A stretch of 64,000 bases of DNA from Glycine soja (taxonomy: Eukaryota; Streptophyta; Magnoliopsida; Fabales; Fabaceae). The stretch spans positions 29,536,411 through 29,600,410 of the forward strand of contig NC_041004.1 of NCBI RefSeq assembly GCF_004193775.1, in the 5' to 3' direction. Shown piece by piece: positions 42,480-55,690 of the stretch. Numbering within the stretch: position 1 is the first letter of the stretch; each line of letters opens with the position of its first letter. The position numbers and the translations under genes were made by a program. The notes beneath the pieces are model-generated. The model was not told the DNA's origin, did no database searches, and was given only the letters and a program-made list of their open reading frames with translations.

Positions 42480-44362
42480 ATTTTAAATTCCAAACTGAAA
42501 AATAGAAGATGATTTAGGCTTGAAAGGAATGAGATATGGACCGGATCTTGAAAAAATTATCTCAAATATAATTCATTCCAAACACTATCATCCACATCTT
42601 CAGCATCTAAGGGTGTGTTTGGTTTGCATTTTCATTTCCTGTTTTCATTTTCTGAAAATTGTTTTCATTTTTAAAATATTAGAATTCTGAGAACATGTTT
42701 GGTTTGATTTATTGTTTTCTGTTTTTATGAAATAAAAATACTGAAAATTTATGATATATTGACTTCTTGTCTTTTTGTACTTTTAGATTTGCTTAAAATT
42801 ACATTCATTGCTACCGCAATTTCATTTTACCCGAAATGAGGTTTATGCTCTCAACTGAAAATGAGAATTTATTGTTTTCATTTTCTGGTTATTTCCTGTT
42901 TTCATTTTCACTGAAAATGTTTTCAAAAATCCAACCAAACATATTTTCATCACTATTTTCTGTTTTCAGTTAAAATGAAAACAGAAAACAACCAAACCAA
43001 ACACCCCCTAATATTCTATTAGATGATATGAATCCATTAGCCATCCACCATTCAATTAAATATTGCTTGTCTATATTTTCATCTTTGGGAAATATGCACA
43101 ATAAGCAAAACATTGTCTATGTTTTATTGGTAAGTTTAAGTAACTTAACCTCAGGACATTCATTATGGAGTTTTCGTTATATGATAACTCCAAAAGGCTG
43201 CTTTGCTTAACATTGAGCCACTCAATTTTGTTTCTTTTGAAGGATAGAAGACCTCTCATCGCCTTTGCTGCAAGAGGCATTCCCCAACACTTCTTTACTA
43301 TCTCTTTTCCTATATGTCTTCAATATCTCCTCGTTTTACCTCATATGGGAAAATGCTTGGTGTTTAAACAATTCCTAACAATCACTGTTTTGTAGCATTA
43401 ATAATTCATGAGGATGCTTTGTTGTTCCCATGATTGTAACCGTTACAAGACGAGTGGAGACCAAAATAGAAGAACCTTTTGCCTCACAAGCCAATGCAAA
43501 TTTCAACTTTTGCCAATTTTGTTGTTGATCATCCCATCATCCCAACGTCATCCAAAACAAGCAAATATTTTTTTCTTCAAAGAAGATCTTGAAGCCTTTT
43601 ATGTAATGACTCTAGCTCCAAATCCTCACATACATGCCTAAATGTTTCTTCGATAATTTATTTTTTCATTCTCATCAAACTAAAGTCTTCTAAAATGCAT
43701 ACCCAGATTCTTAACTCAAAGTGCTTGACTACCTTCTCATGATTGAAGATGAGTTGAGCCAAGTGTTGTTTTTCCAAGTTCACCCAGACATATGATTGGA
43801 TAGACTGATAAATTCTCAGAACGAGAAGCCTTGCCAAACAAAAATTGTACAATTTTAAGGGTATCCTTTTCACTTCCATAGACTTTTTGCTTAGTGATGA
43901 GGGAGTTAGTTTGGCACCAGTCGATGACTCCACTTCTCTCTGGAACCTTCACAATCAAATTCAATTTATTTCTTTCTTCAGAATTTCATCTAATCTCTCA
44001 TATATCCTTCTCATTCTCTTAGCAATTTCATAACAAAAAATAACATGCTTAGGATGAAATAGGGATAAGCGAGAGTATTGTACCATTTCTGGTAGACGTA
44101 GACAATACTTGACTTCTTCATAAGCATACTCGTTCATGATGTCTTCCAACTCAAGAACTGCATCTTTTAGATTTTGCAACCAAATCTCTATAGCTCTATT
44201 TGAGAATTGTTTCTCCTCATCATCTCCAAGCACAACCTTAAAAGTAGTGAGTAAGTTGGCAAACCTTTCCAAGTCTTGATCAAAACCCAGAAGTAGCCCC
44301 AACTATTTTGCAATGGGAGAGCTCAAATCGCCAAGCACACCTTCAAGTACTGCCTCAACCAT
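42480..44362 (-). pseudogene. CC-NBS-LRR disease-resistance gene analogue, broken by MITE and CACTA insertions
   Basis: The ATG at 44362 begins MVEAVLEGVLGDLSSPIAK followed by a stop, then the Rx-type coiled coil (LLGFDQDLERFANLLTTFK, LQNLKDAVLELEDIMNEY). NB-ARC motifs follow in order: P-loop LGELGKTTL near 43790, KYLLVLDDV (kinase-2) near 43585, SSILVSTRL near 43455, GMPLAAKA near 43275 and [11 protein letters not shown] near 43090. The frame then runs IEWWMANGFISSN to the MITE and resumes beyond it with LDAEDVDDSVWNELY and FFQD. Several frameshifts and stops are present. Coding similarity fades before the CACTA terminus at 42435. Intact relatives detect pathogen effectors in the cytoplasm. 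Confidence 0.9.
42611..43008. mobile_element. Tourist-like (PIF/Harbinger) MITE, TSD TAA
   Basis: The 398-bp element starts GGGTGTGTTTGGTTTG and ends CCAAACCAAACACCCCC, giving terminal inverted repeats, and is flanked by TAA at 42608-42610 and 43009-43011. It is AT-rich, with many TTTTCATTTTCTG words in both orientations. It has no coding capacity. It sits exactly between two parts of the NBS-LRR pseudogene that read through when it is removed. Confidence 0.88.
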
Positions 44363-45013
44363 CTTATAAGTTCTAACTCAAAATGAAAACTCAAGAAAGA
44401 GAGATTATGTGTGATTCGATTAGAAATGGAAATGCAATGATATCTCATCAAAGTGAAATGATTAACAAGATAAGCAAAGGAGACGACTTGCATAGACTTG
44501 GTAAGTCAACATCCAACTCACTAATAATTGTGTTATTGAATCTTGCTCAAGTTGCAAGTCTCTTACATGATTGGCTTGTCATATTTTAATAGATAATATA
44601 GGAAACATAAATACTATCAAATTAATTTTCTTATCCCCACAATTACACCTTCAGAATTTGGTAAACATTTGCCTGGCTGACTCACTTTTTTTCTTTTCAT
44701 TTATTTTTTTTTTCATTTCCTTTGTAAGTAACATAACATGTCAACTGAATGCCTCATTCATTGCATTGCAGGGGTACAGGATGAAAAGAAGTTTCCGAGA
44801 TTTGCTAGCTGTTGTGGTACTATGGTGGATTAAAATTTAACACACTTAATATACATATCAAAGCACTCCATAATTAGTTCATCAATATGCATATTTATAT
44901 TTTTTCAACTAAAATTCTAAAATTTTGGCACACTAATATTATTATGTCTTTGAAGGAGACATAAGGTTAATTGGATGGTTAAGAAAGAAAAGGTCGCGGA
45001 TTCGATCTTCTTA
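44363..45013. other. Upstream flank of the NBS-LRR pseudogene
   Basis: AT-rich sequence with no further gene recognised. It probably contains the former promoter of the minus-strand pseudogene. It ends at the target duplication CTAAC of Ogre-like element 2 (45014-45018). Confidence 0.4.
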
Positions 45014-45018
45014 CTAAC

Positions 45019-46632
45019 TGTCGCAACGTGCCCTTTTGCGGGCGAGCGAGGCGAGGCTCACGGGTGCGCTTTCCAAGGGAGGAAAGATGTGCGGAGTCGC
45101 CACCAACATTTATTTGTGGAAAACGTTGGAAAAACCAAAGGAAACCGGTCAAAATGAAAATTCTAAGTTTGGGAGTTGTATTTACGTTTGAGGAAGGTAT
45201 TAGCACCTCTTACGTTTGTCTCAAAGGACAACAGCCTATTTTTTAGAATTGTGGAATTGTGTTATCTTAACTTTTATTTCTTTTTATTTTTTGAGGTCAA
45301 CAAAAGTGGGGCTCTTGCTCCTACGTACCCTCCATCGAAGAGGAAATCAGACCTACGTAGTTCTTCCTTTAAAGGTGAATCAAGCGATTCTTTTACTTGA
45401 AAGGTGATCACTTAAAGGTGTTGGGCCTTTAAAAATGATCCATTTAACTTGGTAAGAAAAAGCTGAGATAAAACTTTCAAATCCTTTTTTAGTGACTTTA
45501 TGGTGGACGAGCTTGACTTGGCGAATTGATTTTAGCCTTAGTTTCGCTTTAGTTATTAGTCAATTCAATTAAGAATGAGAAATCCCAAAGAGAAAACGTC
45601 CGATTGATTTTTCCGCTTCATTTTACTAAAAGATATTTTTTGGATTATTATATTATTATTTTACCTCTTTTTTTATTTCCAACGTGGTTACGGTACGACC
45701 GAACGGTCGGAATTCATTTTAACCGAAATTAACGGATGATACAATTCAAATGATCGGTGGAAATTTATTTTATTTTTAGATTAGGTGAGAAATGACTTAA
45801 ATAAATGACTGAAGCACGTCAAAAGGGGGTATAGAAAGCGAATGAAAACGAGAATAAAAATACATGAAACAAAATGTGGACCACCACGGGTACATAGAAT
45901 GAATTGAAAAGCTCGGTTTGAGGTACTTACCCGTTGAAGACTGAAGAAAACGAAGAACGAACGATGAATGTTGAAGAACGGTCGAGAATCTTCGCGTAAT
46001 TACTCACGGAAACGTTACAGAAGTGCCTCGGCTTGGATTTTCTTCACCGAAACAATTTTCCTCAGCAATTTCGAGAGAATAAGAAGTGGCAAGAAGGTTG
46101 AACCCCTTCTCCCTTCACTCCTCCCCCTATTTATAGCAAAATAGGGGAGGAGCTTGCCACCCAGCTCCCCCAGGCGAGCAAGGTTGCTTCCTCCAGAAGC
46201 AACAGCCTTCTGGAGGAAGAATCTGGAAGGCCCAAGTGGGCCTGACTGCTATTTGTACCCCATTTTTACTAAATGCACCCCCCTTTACCTTTTTTTGGTA
46301 ATTCTTTTTCCGTAACATTACGAAACTTTACGAATTTCATAACGATACTTATTTTCCTTCCGCAAAGTTACGAATCCTTACGGATTATATATTTACTCTT
46401 TTTTAGCTTTCGAAGAAGTTACGAAAACTCACGGATTGTGAAAAACACCTCCTTTAGATTTCCGTCACATTACGGAATTTTTACGGATCGCGTAAGCCTG
46501 CTTCCTTTTGATTTTCGGCACGCCTCGGGACTTCACATATTGTGCAACAAAGGGTGCCAAGTATCTTGAAGCGGCCAATCAAAGGTTGTATATCATCAAA
46601 TAATAATCCCCGGACGAAATTAGGGTATGACA
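45019..46632 (-). repeat. 3' LTR of Ogre-like element 2
   Basis: It reads TGTCGCAACGTGCCC to GGGTATGACA on the plus strand. It shares with its partner at 62161 the variants AGGCGAGGCTCACGGGTGC and TTCCTTTAAAGGTGAATCAA, which element 1 LTRs lack. This confirms the pairing. Confidence 0.92.
46127..46135 (-). promoter_or_regulatory. LTR TATA box
   Basis: CTATTTATA is the reverse complement of TATAAATAG at the conserved LTR position, next to the U3 palindromes at about 46150-46225. Confidence 0.65.
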
Positions 46633-46650
46633 GTTGCCCCTCTTTACTTA
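46633..46650 (-). promoter_or_regulatory. Polypurine tract
   Basis: GTTGCCCCTCTTTACTTA borders the 3' LTR and is identical to the tract of element 1 at 20519. Confidence 0.85.
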
Positions 46651-46889
46651 CCTCTCATCGAAGATAAGAGGAAAGCAAAGATAAAACACTGATTTCGTCC
46701 TTCCTGCCCTTTCCGTGATGACGACTCTCGTCTCTACTCCTTCTTTTATTGTTGTACAACACAAAACAAAATACAAACAACAACAAGAACAACGGATATA
46801 ATATACATATACACATGTTTGGCGAAGGAACCGATCCGGAAAATAACAGAAAAACATATTTCCCAGTCACCAGAGGCTCCACGCTTGAT

Positions 46890-48045
46890 GACGGAGGACA
46901 CATGAACAACGCTAGGCAATGACATTCATGGGGCTCCGAAAAAAAGTGGAGAATGGAGAATTGGCGAACAGCGCTAGGCAATGGCATTCGCGGGGCTCTA
47001 GACTCGAAGGTGGAGGACACATGAACAACGCTAGGCAATGACATTCATGGGGCTCTGAAAAAGTGGAGAATGGAGGATTGCACTAGAGGGTCCACACTAG
47101 GCAATCATGAAGCATAGCTCCAAACTATTTGGGTAGAGGATGCATGAACAGCGCTAGGAAATGACATTCATGGGGCTCCGAAAAAAGTGGAGAATGGAGG
47201 ATTGCACTAGAGGGTCCACACTAGGCAATCATGAAGCATAGCTCCAAACTCTTTGGGTGGAGGATGCATGAACAGCGCTAGGCAATGACATTCATGGGGC
47301 TCCGAAAAAAGTGGAGAATGGAGGATTGCACTAGAGGGTCCACACTAGGCAATCATGAAGCATAACTCCAAACTCTTTGGGTGGAGGATGCATGAACAGC
47401 GCTAGGCAATGACATTCATGGGGCTTCGAAAAAAGTGGAGAATGGAGGATTGCACTAGAGGGTCCACACTAGGCAATCATGAAACATAGCTCCAAACTCT
47501 TTGGGTGGAGGATGCATGAACAGCGCTAGGCAATGACATTCATGGGGCTCCGAAAAAAGTGGAGAATGGAGAATTGGCGAACATCGCTAGGCAATGACAT
47601 TCGCGGGGCTCCAGACTCGAAGGTGGAGGACACATGAACTACGCTAGGCAATGACATTCATAGGGCTCCGAAAAAAGTGGAGAATGGAGGATTGCACTAG
47701 AGGGTCCACACTAGGCAATCATGAAGCATAGCTCCAAACTCTTTGGGTGGAGGATGCATGAACAGCGCTAGGCAATGACATTCATGGGGCTTCAAAAAAA
47801 GTGGAGATTGGAGGATTGCACTAGAGGGTCCACACTAGGCAATCATGAAGCATAGCTCCAAACTCTTTGGGTGGAGGATGCATGAACAGCGCTAGGCAAT
47901 GACATTCATGGGGCTCCGAAAAAAGTGGATAATGGAGGATTGCACTAGAGGGTTCACACTAGGAAATCATGAAGCATAGCTCCAAACTCTTTGGGTGGAG
48001 GATGCATGAACAGCGCTAGGCAATGACATTCATGGGGCTCCGAAA
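46890..48045. repeat. Tandem array of about ten units, near 122 bp
   Basis: Units share AACAGCGCTAGGCAATGACA with the element 1 array but carry AGAGGGTCCACACTAGGC and CTCTTTGGGTGGAGGATGC. Two shorter, aberrant units (near 46950 and 47570) contain GGCGAACA and CGCGGGGCTC instead, showing rearrangement by unequal exchange. Confidence 0.93.
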
Positions 48046-48049
48046 AAAG

Positions 48050-49912
48050 GTTTGTTGGCAGGACCAAACGGTCCACCGGTTTTTTCCACCTAAAAGGCAA
48101 ACATGTTTTTTTGCAAAGAAAAATAAATCATTCGCGAGAGCACCACATCTTAGAGAAACAATATACTTATGCCAAGGGTAATCTTCCTTGTAACCGAGAA
48201 TGAAGGGCAGAATGTCAACTTTTAGCTTTTAAATGAACATGCCGGGGAAACATCGGGCTAAGCTGAAAACAAATCACTCATAGTGTATAAAACTCACACA
48301 GGCAAGTGTTTTATCCTATTCCCAAACCATAACTTCACCATGACTCTATTTTGCACACGACTTCCTATCGAATCAAAGATCAAACGTACGATCACGAACC
48401 AATAGGATTTTCTCGAGGGAAGTGTTTTTGGAGAGGAAGCTGGGTGTTTCGGTCTTTTCCTCTTTGTTCATGTGGGGTGGGATACCGCCAGTCGAGAATG
48501 GCAATCTGAAAGGAAGAGACACCAAAAAATGGGTTTCCCTTTGCCGGCAGTCACTTACCTTGCCGAGAATTTATCTAATCTAAAGATTTTCCATTCCTTT
48601 TCTCTCATTGACCCAAAATTATTCTATTTGCCTCCGCTCTTTTCCATTTTCACTTTCCTTTGACCTTCGATCGGGAATCCTTCCTTTTCTATTTTATTGT
48701 TCTTTTCTTTATTTTCATCTTTTTCTTTTTCTTTCTTTCCATTTATTCCTTTTCTTTCTTTTCACTTCTCCTTCCCCATCCCTTTGTTTGGGAAATTGGG
48801 TTTTAGCATTCTATTCGCTCTCCCTTGAGGAGATTCCGTTGTCCTTTGCTTCGGGGAAGGAATGAGGATTCTTTTTTATAGGCCAAGGTTCAAAAAGGTC
48901 TAAGGTTGTGTTTCAATGGGGTCTTTTATCGTGGGAACCCAATCTTGATATCTGGGGCGAAACAAATTTGGGTGTCAAGGTGTCGATTTCGGGCCGAACT
49001 TCCATATTGTTCTATAAGGCACGCGTGACAATGATGATTTGAAAACAACGTGCAAAATTAGTCATGGCTACAGCCAAGTGGGCACTCAAGCATCCCGTTT
49101 GTGGCATTGTGATACTACGGTTGGGAATTTACACAAACAGACCCAACGTTTCCAAGTTATGTTCTTTCATCAGTTTAATGAATTCATCCATTCTTATCTC
49201 GGTCATTCCAGAAAATAAACTCTTAGCGTCAGTCCCTTGTTTCCAGAAGATACGTTTGCTCTTTACGAATGATTTATACTTCTTAACTATAACATGTCGA
49301 CCTTTGCGGTCTTTCTTTCTTTTTTCTTTTTGTTTCATTTTTATATATTCACAAAATTATACACCTGTGGTCCTTCATGAAGAAATTTTCTTTTGGATAT
49401 CTACACTCTTATACATGACAAACTTTTTGTGTATACGCATTGGAACTTTCTCTCTTTACATCACACGATCAAAGACTATTTACATTCAAAGATCTTTTTT
49501 GTTTTTCTCCAACGCACAGCTATGGTTCATACAAAAGTTTCTTTATATACACTCGTTGTTCACACACACAAGAATTTCTCTACACGTATTTTTTTTATAA
49601 AAACCCTTCTATGCACATTTTTCTTTTTCTCTATATACGCAGACATTTTATTCACAACACTTCTTTCTTTTTTATCATGATTTTGGTTCATTTTATTTTT
49701 AGGACGACGTTCCTAAATGAAAAATTCTACACGATTCCGGAATTTCAACAGACGCTATTAACAACAACGAAACAAGTACTGACGTAACAGCTCAAACGAT
49801 ATGTATGTACAAAACAAAAGTCAATCAACACGAAACAAACGTTAGTCCCTTAGTCAAATAAAAATAAGATGATATGTAACAGAAAAAAATGGAAACAAAA
49901 AAGAAATACGGA
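48050..49912 (-). other. Conserved 3' non-coding region of Ogre-like element 2
   Basis: The block is nearly collinear with 22596-24440 of element 1. The 69-codon minus-strand frame 49129-49338, with VKKYKSFVKSKRIFWKQGTD and FKLMKEHN-like text, is again open. The surrounding DNA is equally conserved, so this does not by itself show a gene. Confidence 0.5.
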
Positions 49913-50341
49913 TCAAGGGATCTCCCAATCATGTGGCTCCGCTCCCTCCAGCACTAAAGGATATCCCAGGAACTGGTTGAGAGCATCCGCATTGAATGGG
50001 ATCCACTGACCCCTCACCCAGGATCGCATATCTCGCACGCCCTCCTCTGTTGGCCAAGCATTAGCATAAAATTCGAGGACTATGTCTGGGTCGAACTTGG
50101 CCATGGGGGTAACTAGTGATGCCCACTGCCGGCGAACTATCTCCTCCTGGAAGTCGGTATACTCATCGTCCCTGAGCTAGACGCGTCGCTCCCGGAGAAA
50201 TGACCATCCCTTGATGGCCTCGAAGCGCTGCTGGTGCTCAGCACTCCTAAAACGGTGGCTGTCATATTCGGGAGCGGAATTGGTTCCTTTAGCCGCTTTA
50301 TCCTTCCTAGATCTCTTTGAGGCAAGCTTCCTCGAGGCCAT
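49913..50341 (-). pseudogene. N-terminal part of a putative plant transposon protein ORF (PF20167-like)
   Basis: The ATG at 50341 opens MASRKLASKRSRKDK, then PEYDSHRFRSAEHQQRFEAI and KGWSFLRERRV, and a TAG at 50179-50177 where relatives have glutamine. It resumes with DPDIVLEFYANAWPTEEGV and VRGQWIPFNADALNQFLGY, and stops at 49913 after HDWEIP. Related soybean ORFs continue into the segment found in element 1 at 26462-27170. It lies between integrase and the 3' LTR on the sense strand. The function of these proteins is not known; they are not needed for the basic replication cycle. Confidence 0.65.
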
Positions 50342-52058
50342 TTCCTGCGAGAACAAACATTTAGAAGTTAGTTTTACAAGATAATGCTTATCTTAACGCA
50401 AAAAATGTCATGCTAATCCCTCTGATTTTAGAACGAACTCATGTAACCTATTTATGCAAACGCGTATGTGTGGAATATCCTACTATTTATATCAACATAG
50501 AGGCCATCCAACACATTCTAATTGTCATACATATATGCATTTGAAAAGAACATACATTCTCACGCCCAAGGCATTGCGTCAAAGTTCACACTTAATTATA
50601 TCCTAAACATTTACTATTACAAACTACCTACACACATTTGAAATACATATCATACAAAATTTATTTTTTCTCTCACATTTATTTATATGCATATTGGAAT
50701 GCTAATTACATCCTGCACACACTTGCATTCGAAAGAGAATTCCATGCTATCATACATCCATTTAGGAAAATAATCATTCACACTTGGCAAGGAATTTCAT
50801 GCCCCACATATATCCACATACCATCGAAAAGCATTTCCCACGTCACTCAGGTGCAAAGTATCGATCATGGGGCAGCCCAAATTCGAGTAAAAACTCTCAC
50901 AAGCAAGTCCTAGTTTTCATGCTTTTCTAACTTTAAAACCATATTTTGGATTCCTAGCCATGAGTATGTCTTCTCGTATTGAAGCTAAAACTTTGGGTTC
51001 CTAAGCTCGAAATTGCATTTGGGCACCTATTTTGAATCTCCTATGTTGTCTCTACATACATAAAACAGTCCCACCATCCCAATTTTGCAAAACCATATTC
51101 ATATATCATTGGGGCATTTCACCGAGCACTTGGTGGGCGCACGTTTGGACATAAATTGCAAGAGAATGGGGGCAATGTGGCATGCCCCATTGCTTCGGAA
51201 TACAACATAGGCCTAAGGCCTTCTCACACAAACCCTCAACTCAACAAAACAAGCATCAAAGCAAACCAAAATTGCCCCCCAAATATAAGCACATTCTCAC
51301 AATTTAGAGCACCAAAAGATGAAGAAAATACTCCAATGGGAAGCAAAAAAAACTCAAGGATTGAATACTTACTTGTTGGAGTGAATTAAAGCGTGAAAAG
51401 GGAAGCGAAAACTCAACAATGGAAGCTCGAGGGCTGCTGTTCTCGTAGTTCCCGTGAGCTTGGGGGTTTTTGAAGTGAGGGGGAAGAGTTTTGGCTGAAG
51501 AAAACGTTCCCCCTCCACCCCTTTATAATTTCGTACAGGGGTTGCTTGCCCAGGCGAGCTAACCTGTACTTTTTTTTTTTTTAGAAACATTAACCATGCC
51601 CCCCCCTTCTTTACGGGTTTGCGTTTGCCTACTTGAACTTACTTAAGTTAGAATTAGGCATCGATTACTTATTTAAAAACAAACAATAGTAGTAAAATAC
51701 TGCGAATTCAAAGGATACTAGGCTGCCTTGCAGCGACATTCTCCGTTGGCCCCGCGCCGGGAAGGGGTGACGATTGGTCGATCGCGATCCTATCCTCCAT
51801 TTGCCTCCATCCCTAAGTACCTGCAAGTAGGAGACAAACAATACGTGGTCAATCATGACCGGTCATCATCTTACCTTGGTTGATCATTGACTAGTCTTGA
51901 CTTCTGACCGTGGCTTGAGACGATTCTGCTCCTTGCCATCACAAGATATGCATGTGCATGTATGAATGTTTCTAATGCGATGATTTTTTTAGTGAAGGCT
52001 GGTTAGATTCAATTTTAAATAAGCGTTTGGGGCACCCCATAAACTGAGCGAAGAGGGC
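50342..52058 (-). other. Spacer between integrase and the transposon-protein ORF
   Basis: No gene is supported. It contains AT-rich sequence (50400-50900), an isolated GCCCAGGCGAGC near 51548 resembling the LTR palindrome, and T and C runs near 51575-51608. Confidence 0.4.
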
Positions 52059-55000
52059 TCAGATTATAACAAATCTAAAACACAAGGTTTGAAACCAAAG
52101 GGAGGACTGAAACCTCGCCCATCTTTTCTTTTCAAAGAAACGAGACAAATACAGTGAATGAGAATCCCTAGGGGAAACCAAGAAGAACGAGAAAAACTCA
52201 TAAATAAAAACATGCAACGATCCTCTCGATTGCCCCAGACTTTGAGCGTAATATTGTTTAACTATATCGGAGTTTACGGGCGAGGACAGCTCCTCGCCAT
52301 CCATGTGGGTGAGTATCAGAGCACCCCCAGAAAAAGCTCTTTTCACCACGAAAGGTCCTTCATAATTCGGGTCCCACTTGCCTCAATTATCCTTAACTGC
52401 GTGGGACATCTTCTTCAGCATGAGGTCCCCCTCGTTGAACTTGAGCGGGCGTACCTTCTTGTCGAATGCATTCTTTATCCTTCGTTGATATAGACGCCCA
52501 TGGCTCATGGCTGTCAAACGCTTACCTTCAATAAGATTGAGTTGGTCGTAGCGTGCTTGAGCCCACTCTGACTCTTCTAGGCCTGACTCCGCTATTATCC
52601 TCTGAGAAGGAATTTCTACCTCAAATGGGAGTACTACTTCCATCCCATAAACCAAGGAATACGGCGTTGCCCCAGTAGAAGTTCGTACCGAGGTTCTATA
52701 TCCGTGTAGGGCGAAAGGCAACATCTCATGCCAATCTTTGTATGACACTGTCATCTTCTGAACAATCTTCTTAATATTTTTATTCGCAGCCTCTACATCC
52801 CCATTCATCTTTGGCCGATAAGGGGTGGAGTTATGATGCTGGATCTTGAAATCCTCGCACATTTCCTGCATCATCTTGTTGTTCAGATTGGTGCCATTGT
52901 CAGTAATGATCTTCCTGGGGAGTCCGTATCGACAAATCAGCTCCTTCTTTATGAATCTGACCACAACACTTCTCGTGATATTAGTATAAGAAGCCGCTTT
53001 GACCCATTTGGTGAAGTAATCTATTGCCACAAGAATGAAGCGGTGACCATTCGACGCTTTGGGTTCAATGGCTCCAATGACATCTATTCCCCACATGGAA
53101 AAAGGCCAAGGAGCGGACATAACATTCAGAGGATATGGCGGAACATTGACATTGTCCGCGTATGCCTGACATTTATGACATTTCCTTACATGAGCGCAAC
53201 AATCGCTTTCCATAGTGAGCCAGTAATAACCGGCCCTAAGGATTTTTCTGGCCATAGCATGCCCATTGGCATGTGTCCCAAAGGAACCCTCGTGAATCTC
53301 CTCAATCATGAAGTTCGCCTCTTTGGCATCTACGCATCGTAGGAGGGTCATGTCGTGGTTTCGTTTGTACAAGATGGTACCACTTACAAAGAAACCAGTA
53401 GCCAATCTCCTCAACGTCCTTTTGTCATTGTCAGAAATCCCTGGTGGGTATTCTTTGTTCTCGACATATCGTTTGATGTCGAAATACCACGGTTTCCCAT
53501 CCCGCTCTTCCTCTATTGCATAACAATATGTCGGCCTGCCCTGAGACTTGAATTCGATGTACGGCAGATCCCCGTGTGGGGCAAGTTGAAACATGGATGC
53601 CAGGGTGGCTAATGCATCAGCCATTTGATTCTCTTCCCGAGGTATGTGGCGGAAAGAAATGTCGTCAAAGTACTTGGCTAACCTCAAGATGTGAGTTTGA
53701 TAGGGTATCAACTTCGGATCCCTAGTTTCCCATTCTCCTTTCAACTGGCGTATCACCAAAGCTGAGTCTCCATACACGTTGAGTAGTTTTACATCAAAAT
53801 CAATGGCCGCCTGCACCCCGAGGGCGCATGCTTCGTACTCGGCCATGTTGTTGGTACAATCAAAACCTAGCCTAGCCGTGAAAGGAATACACTGATCATC
53901 CGGGGATACAAGGACTGCCCCTACTCCGTGGCCCAAAGCGTTAGACGCCCCATCGAAGCAAACAATCCATTTCTCTATGTCCTCGTGTGTCTTCTTCTCT
54001 TCAAACAGGGCCATGATATCTTCATCTGGGAACTCAGGGTGCATCGGCCGATAATCCTGGAGGGGTTGCTTGGCCAAATAATATGCTAAGGCACTTCCCT
54101 TTACTGCCTTTTGGGTGACGTAAACAATATCGAATTCAGATAATAGTACCTGCCACCTAGCGATTCGTCCCGTGAGGGCCGGTTTCTCAAAGATGTATTT
54201 TATGGGATCCATTTTGGAAATAAGCCACGTGGTATGGCTGAGCATGTACTGCCTGAGCCGATGTGATGCCCATACCAGAGCACAACACGTCCTTTCCAGC
54301 ATTGAGTAATTCATCTCACATGCGGTAAACTTCTTGCTTAGATAGTAGATGGCTTGCTCCTTTTTCCCAGAATCATCGTGCTGACCCAACACGCACCCCA
54401 TAGACTCGTCCAACACGGTCATGTACAGGAAAAGAGGTCTTCCTATTACAGGTGGCATGAGCACCCGGGGGTTTGCGAGACTCTGTTTGATCTTCTCGAA
54501 GGCCTCTTGGCAGTCATTGTTCCACAGGACCGCCTGGTTCTTACGTAATAGCTTGAAAATGGGCTCACAGGTAGGGGTGAGTTGCTAGATAAATCTCGCG
54601 ATATAATTTAACCTGCCCAAGAACCCCCGAACCTGCTTCTCCGTGCATGGTTCTGGCATTTCAAGGATGGCCTTCACTTTCTCGGGATCTATCCCTTTCT
54701 GACTTACGATAAATCCTAGCAACTTCCCCGACTTTACCCCGAAGGTGCATTTGGTTGGGTTTAGTTTTAGTTGGTATTTCCGCAACCTTCCAAACAGCTT
54801 ACGCAGATTGACAAGGTGTTCGTCCTCAGTCTGAGACTTGGCAATCATGTCATCTACATAGACCTCTATTTCCTTATGCATCATGTCGTGGAATAACGCC
54901 ACCATGGCACGCTGATAGGTTGCCCCAGCATTTTTCAGCTCGAAGGCCATTATTTTGTAGTAGAACGTCCCCCATAGGGTGACGAAAGTGATCTTCTCTA

Positions 55001-55690
55001 CATCTTCGGGTGCCATCTTTATTTGATTATACCCCGAGAACCCATCCATAAATGAGAAAAGGGCGAACTTGGCTGTATTATCTACTAATATATCAATGTG
55101 TGGCAGGGGAAAATTGTCTTTAAGACTAGCTCGGTTCAAGTCCCGGTAGTCTACACACATTCGAACCATGCCATCCTTTTTCGGGACTGGGACAATATTG
55201 GCCACCCATTCTGGGTACCGAGCTACAGCTAAGAACCCTGCATCAAATTGCTTCCTTACTTCTTCTTTAATTTTTAAAGACATCTCGGGTCTCATTCTTC
55301 GTAACATTTGCTTAACCGGGGAAGACCCTGGATTCAAAGGCAACTTATGTTGCACAATGTCGGAATCCAGACCGGGCATGTCTTGATATGACCATGCAAA
55401 GACATCTTGATACTCTTCAAGAAGGGTTATCAAGCCTTGGCGGATAGGCGCGGTCATACCGGTTCCTACCTTTACTTCTTTCTTTTCCTCCATGGTCCCT
55501 AAGTTTACCAATTCAGTTTCTTCTTGGTGAGGCTTCATTTCACGTTCTTCCTGAGCGACCAACCTCTCCAACTCTGGTGAAAGGCCGTCCTCTTCCTCCT
55601 CTTCGTTCATCATTTGGCTTATATCTCGGTCAAAATCGATCGTCAATCCCTCATCGTTAGGATCCTCAAAGAATCGACCCTCATATTTAT
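52059..55690 (-). pseudogene. pol: reverse transcriptase, two RNase H domains, integrase (two nonsense codons)
   Basis: One frame runs from about 55690 to 52059, broken only by TAG at 54587-54585 and TGA at 52385-52383. Part one holds DVFAWSYQDMPGLDSDIVQH, VRMCVDYRDLNRASLKDNFP, FSGYNQIKMAPEDVEKITF and the catalytic YVDD (about 303 codons after 55766). Part two holds the gypsy RNase H, then a second RNase H (CFDGAS, NMAEYEA, VYGDSALV, NQMADALA), as known for Tat-lineage elements. An integrase zinc finger follows, then a core with D461, D522 and E558 of that segment (WGIDVIG, TDNGTN, DVEAANK). The C-terminus after the TGA contains NYEGPFVVKRAFSGGALIL. All catalytic residues are present; the enzyme would act in virus-like particles and the nucleus. 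Confidence 0.92.

Noticed and set aside
52833..53342. 169-codon plus-strand ORF opposite the integrase
   Set aside because: It is antisense to a well-conserved integrase and RNase H frame and has no recognised motif.
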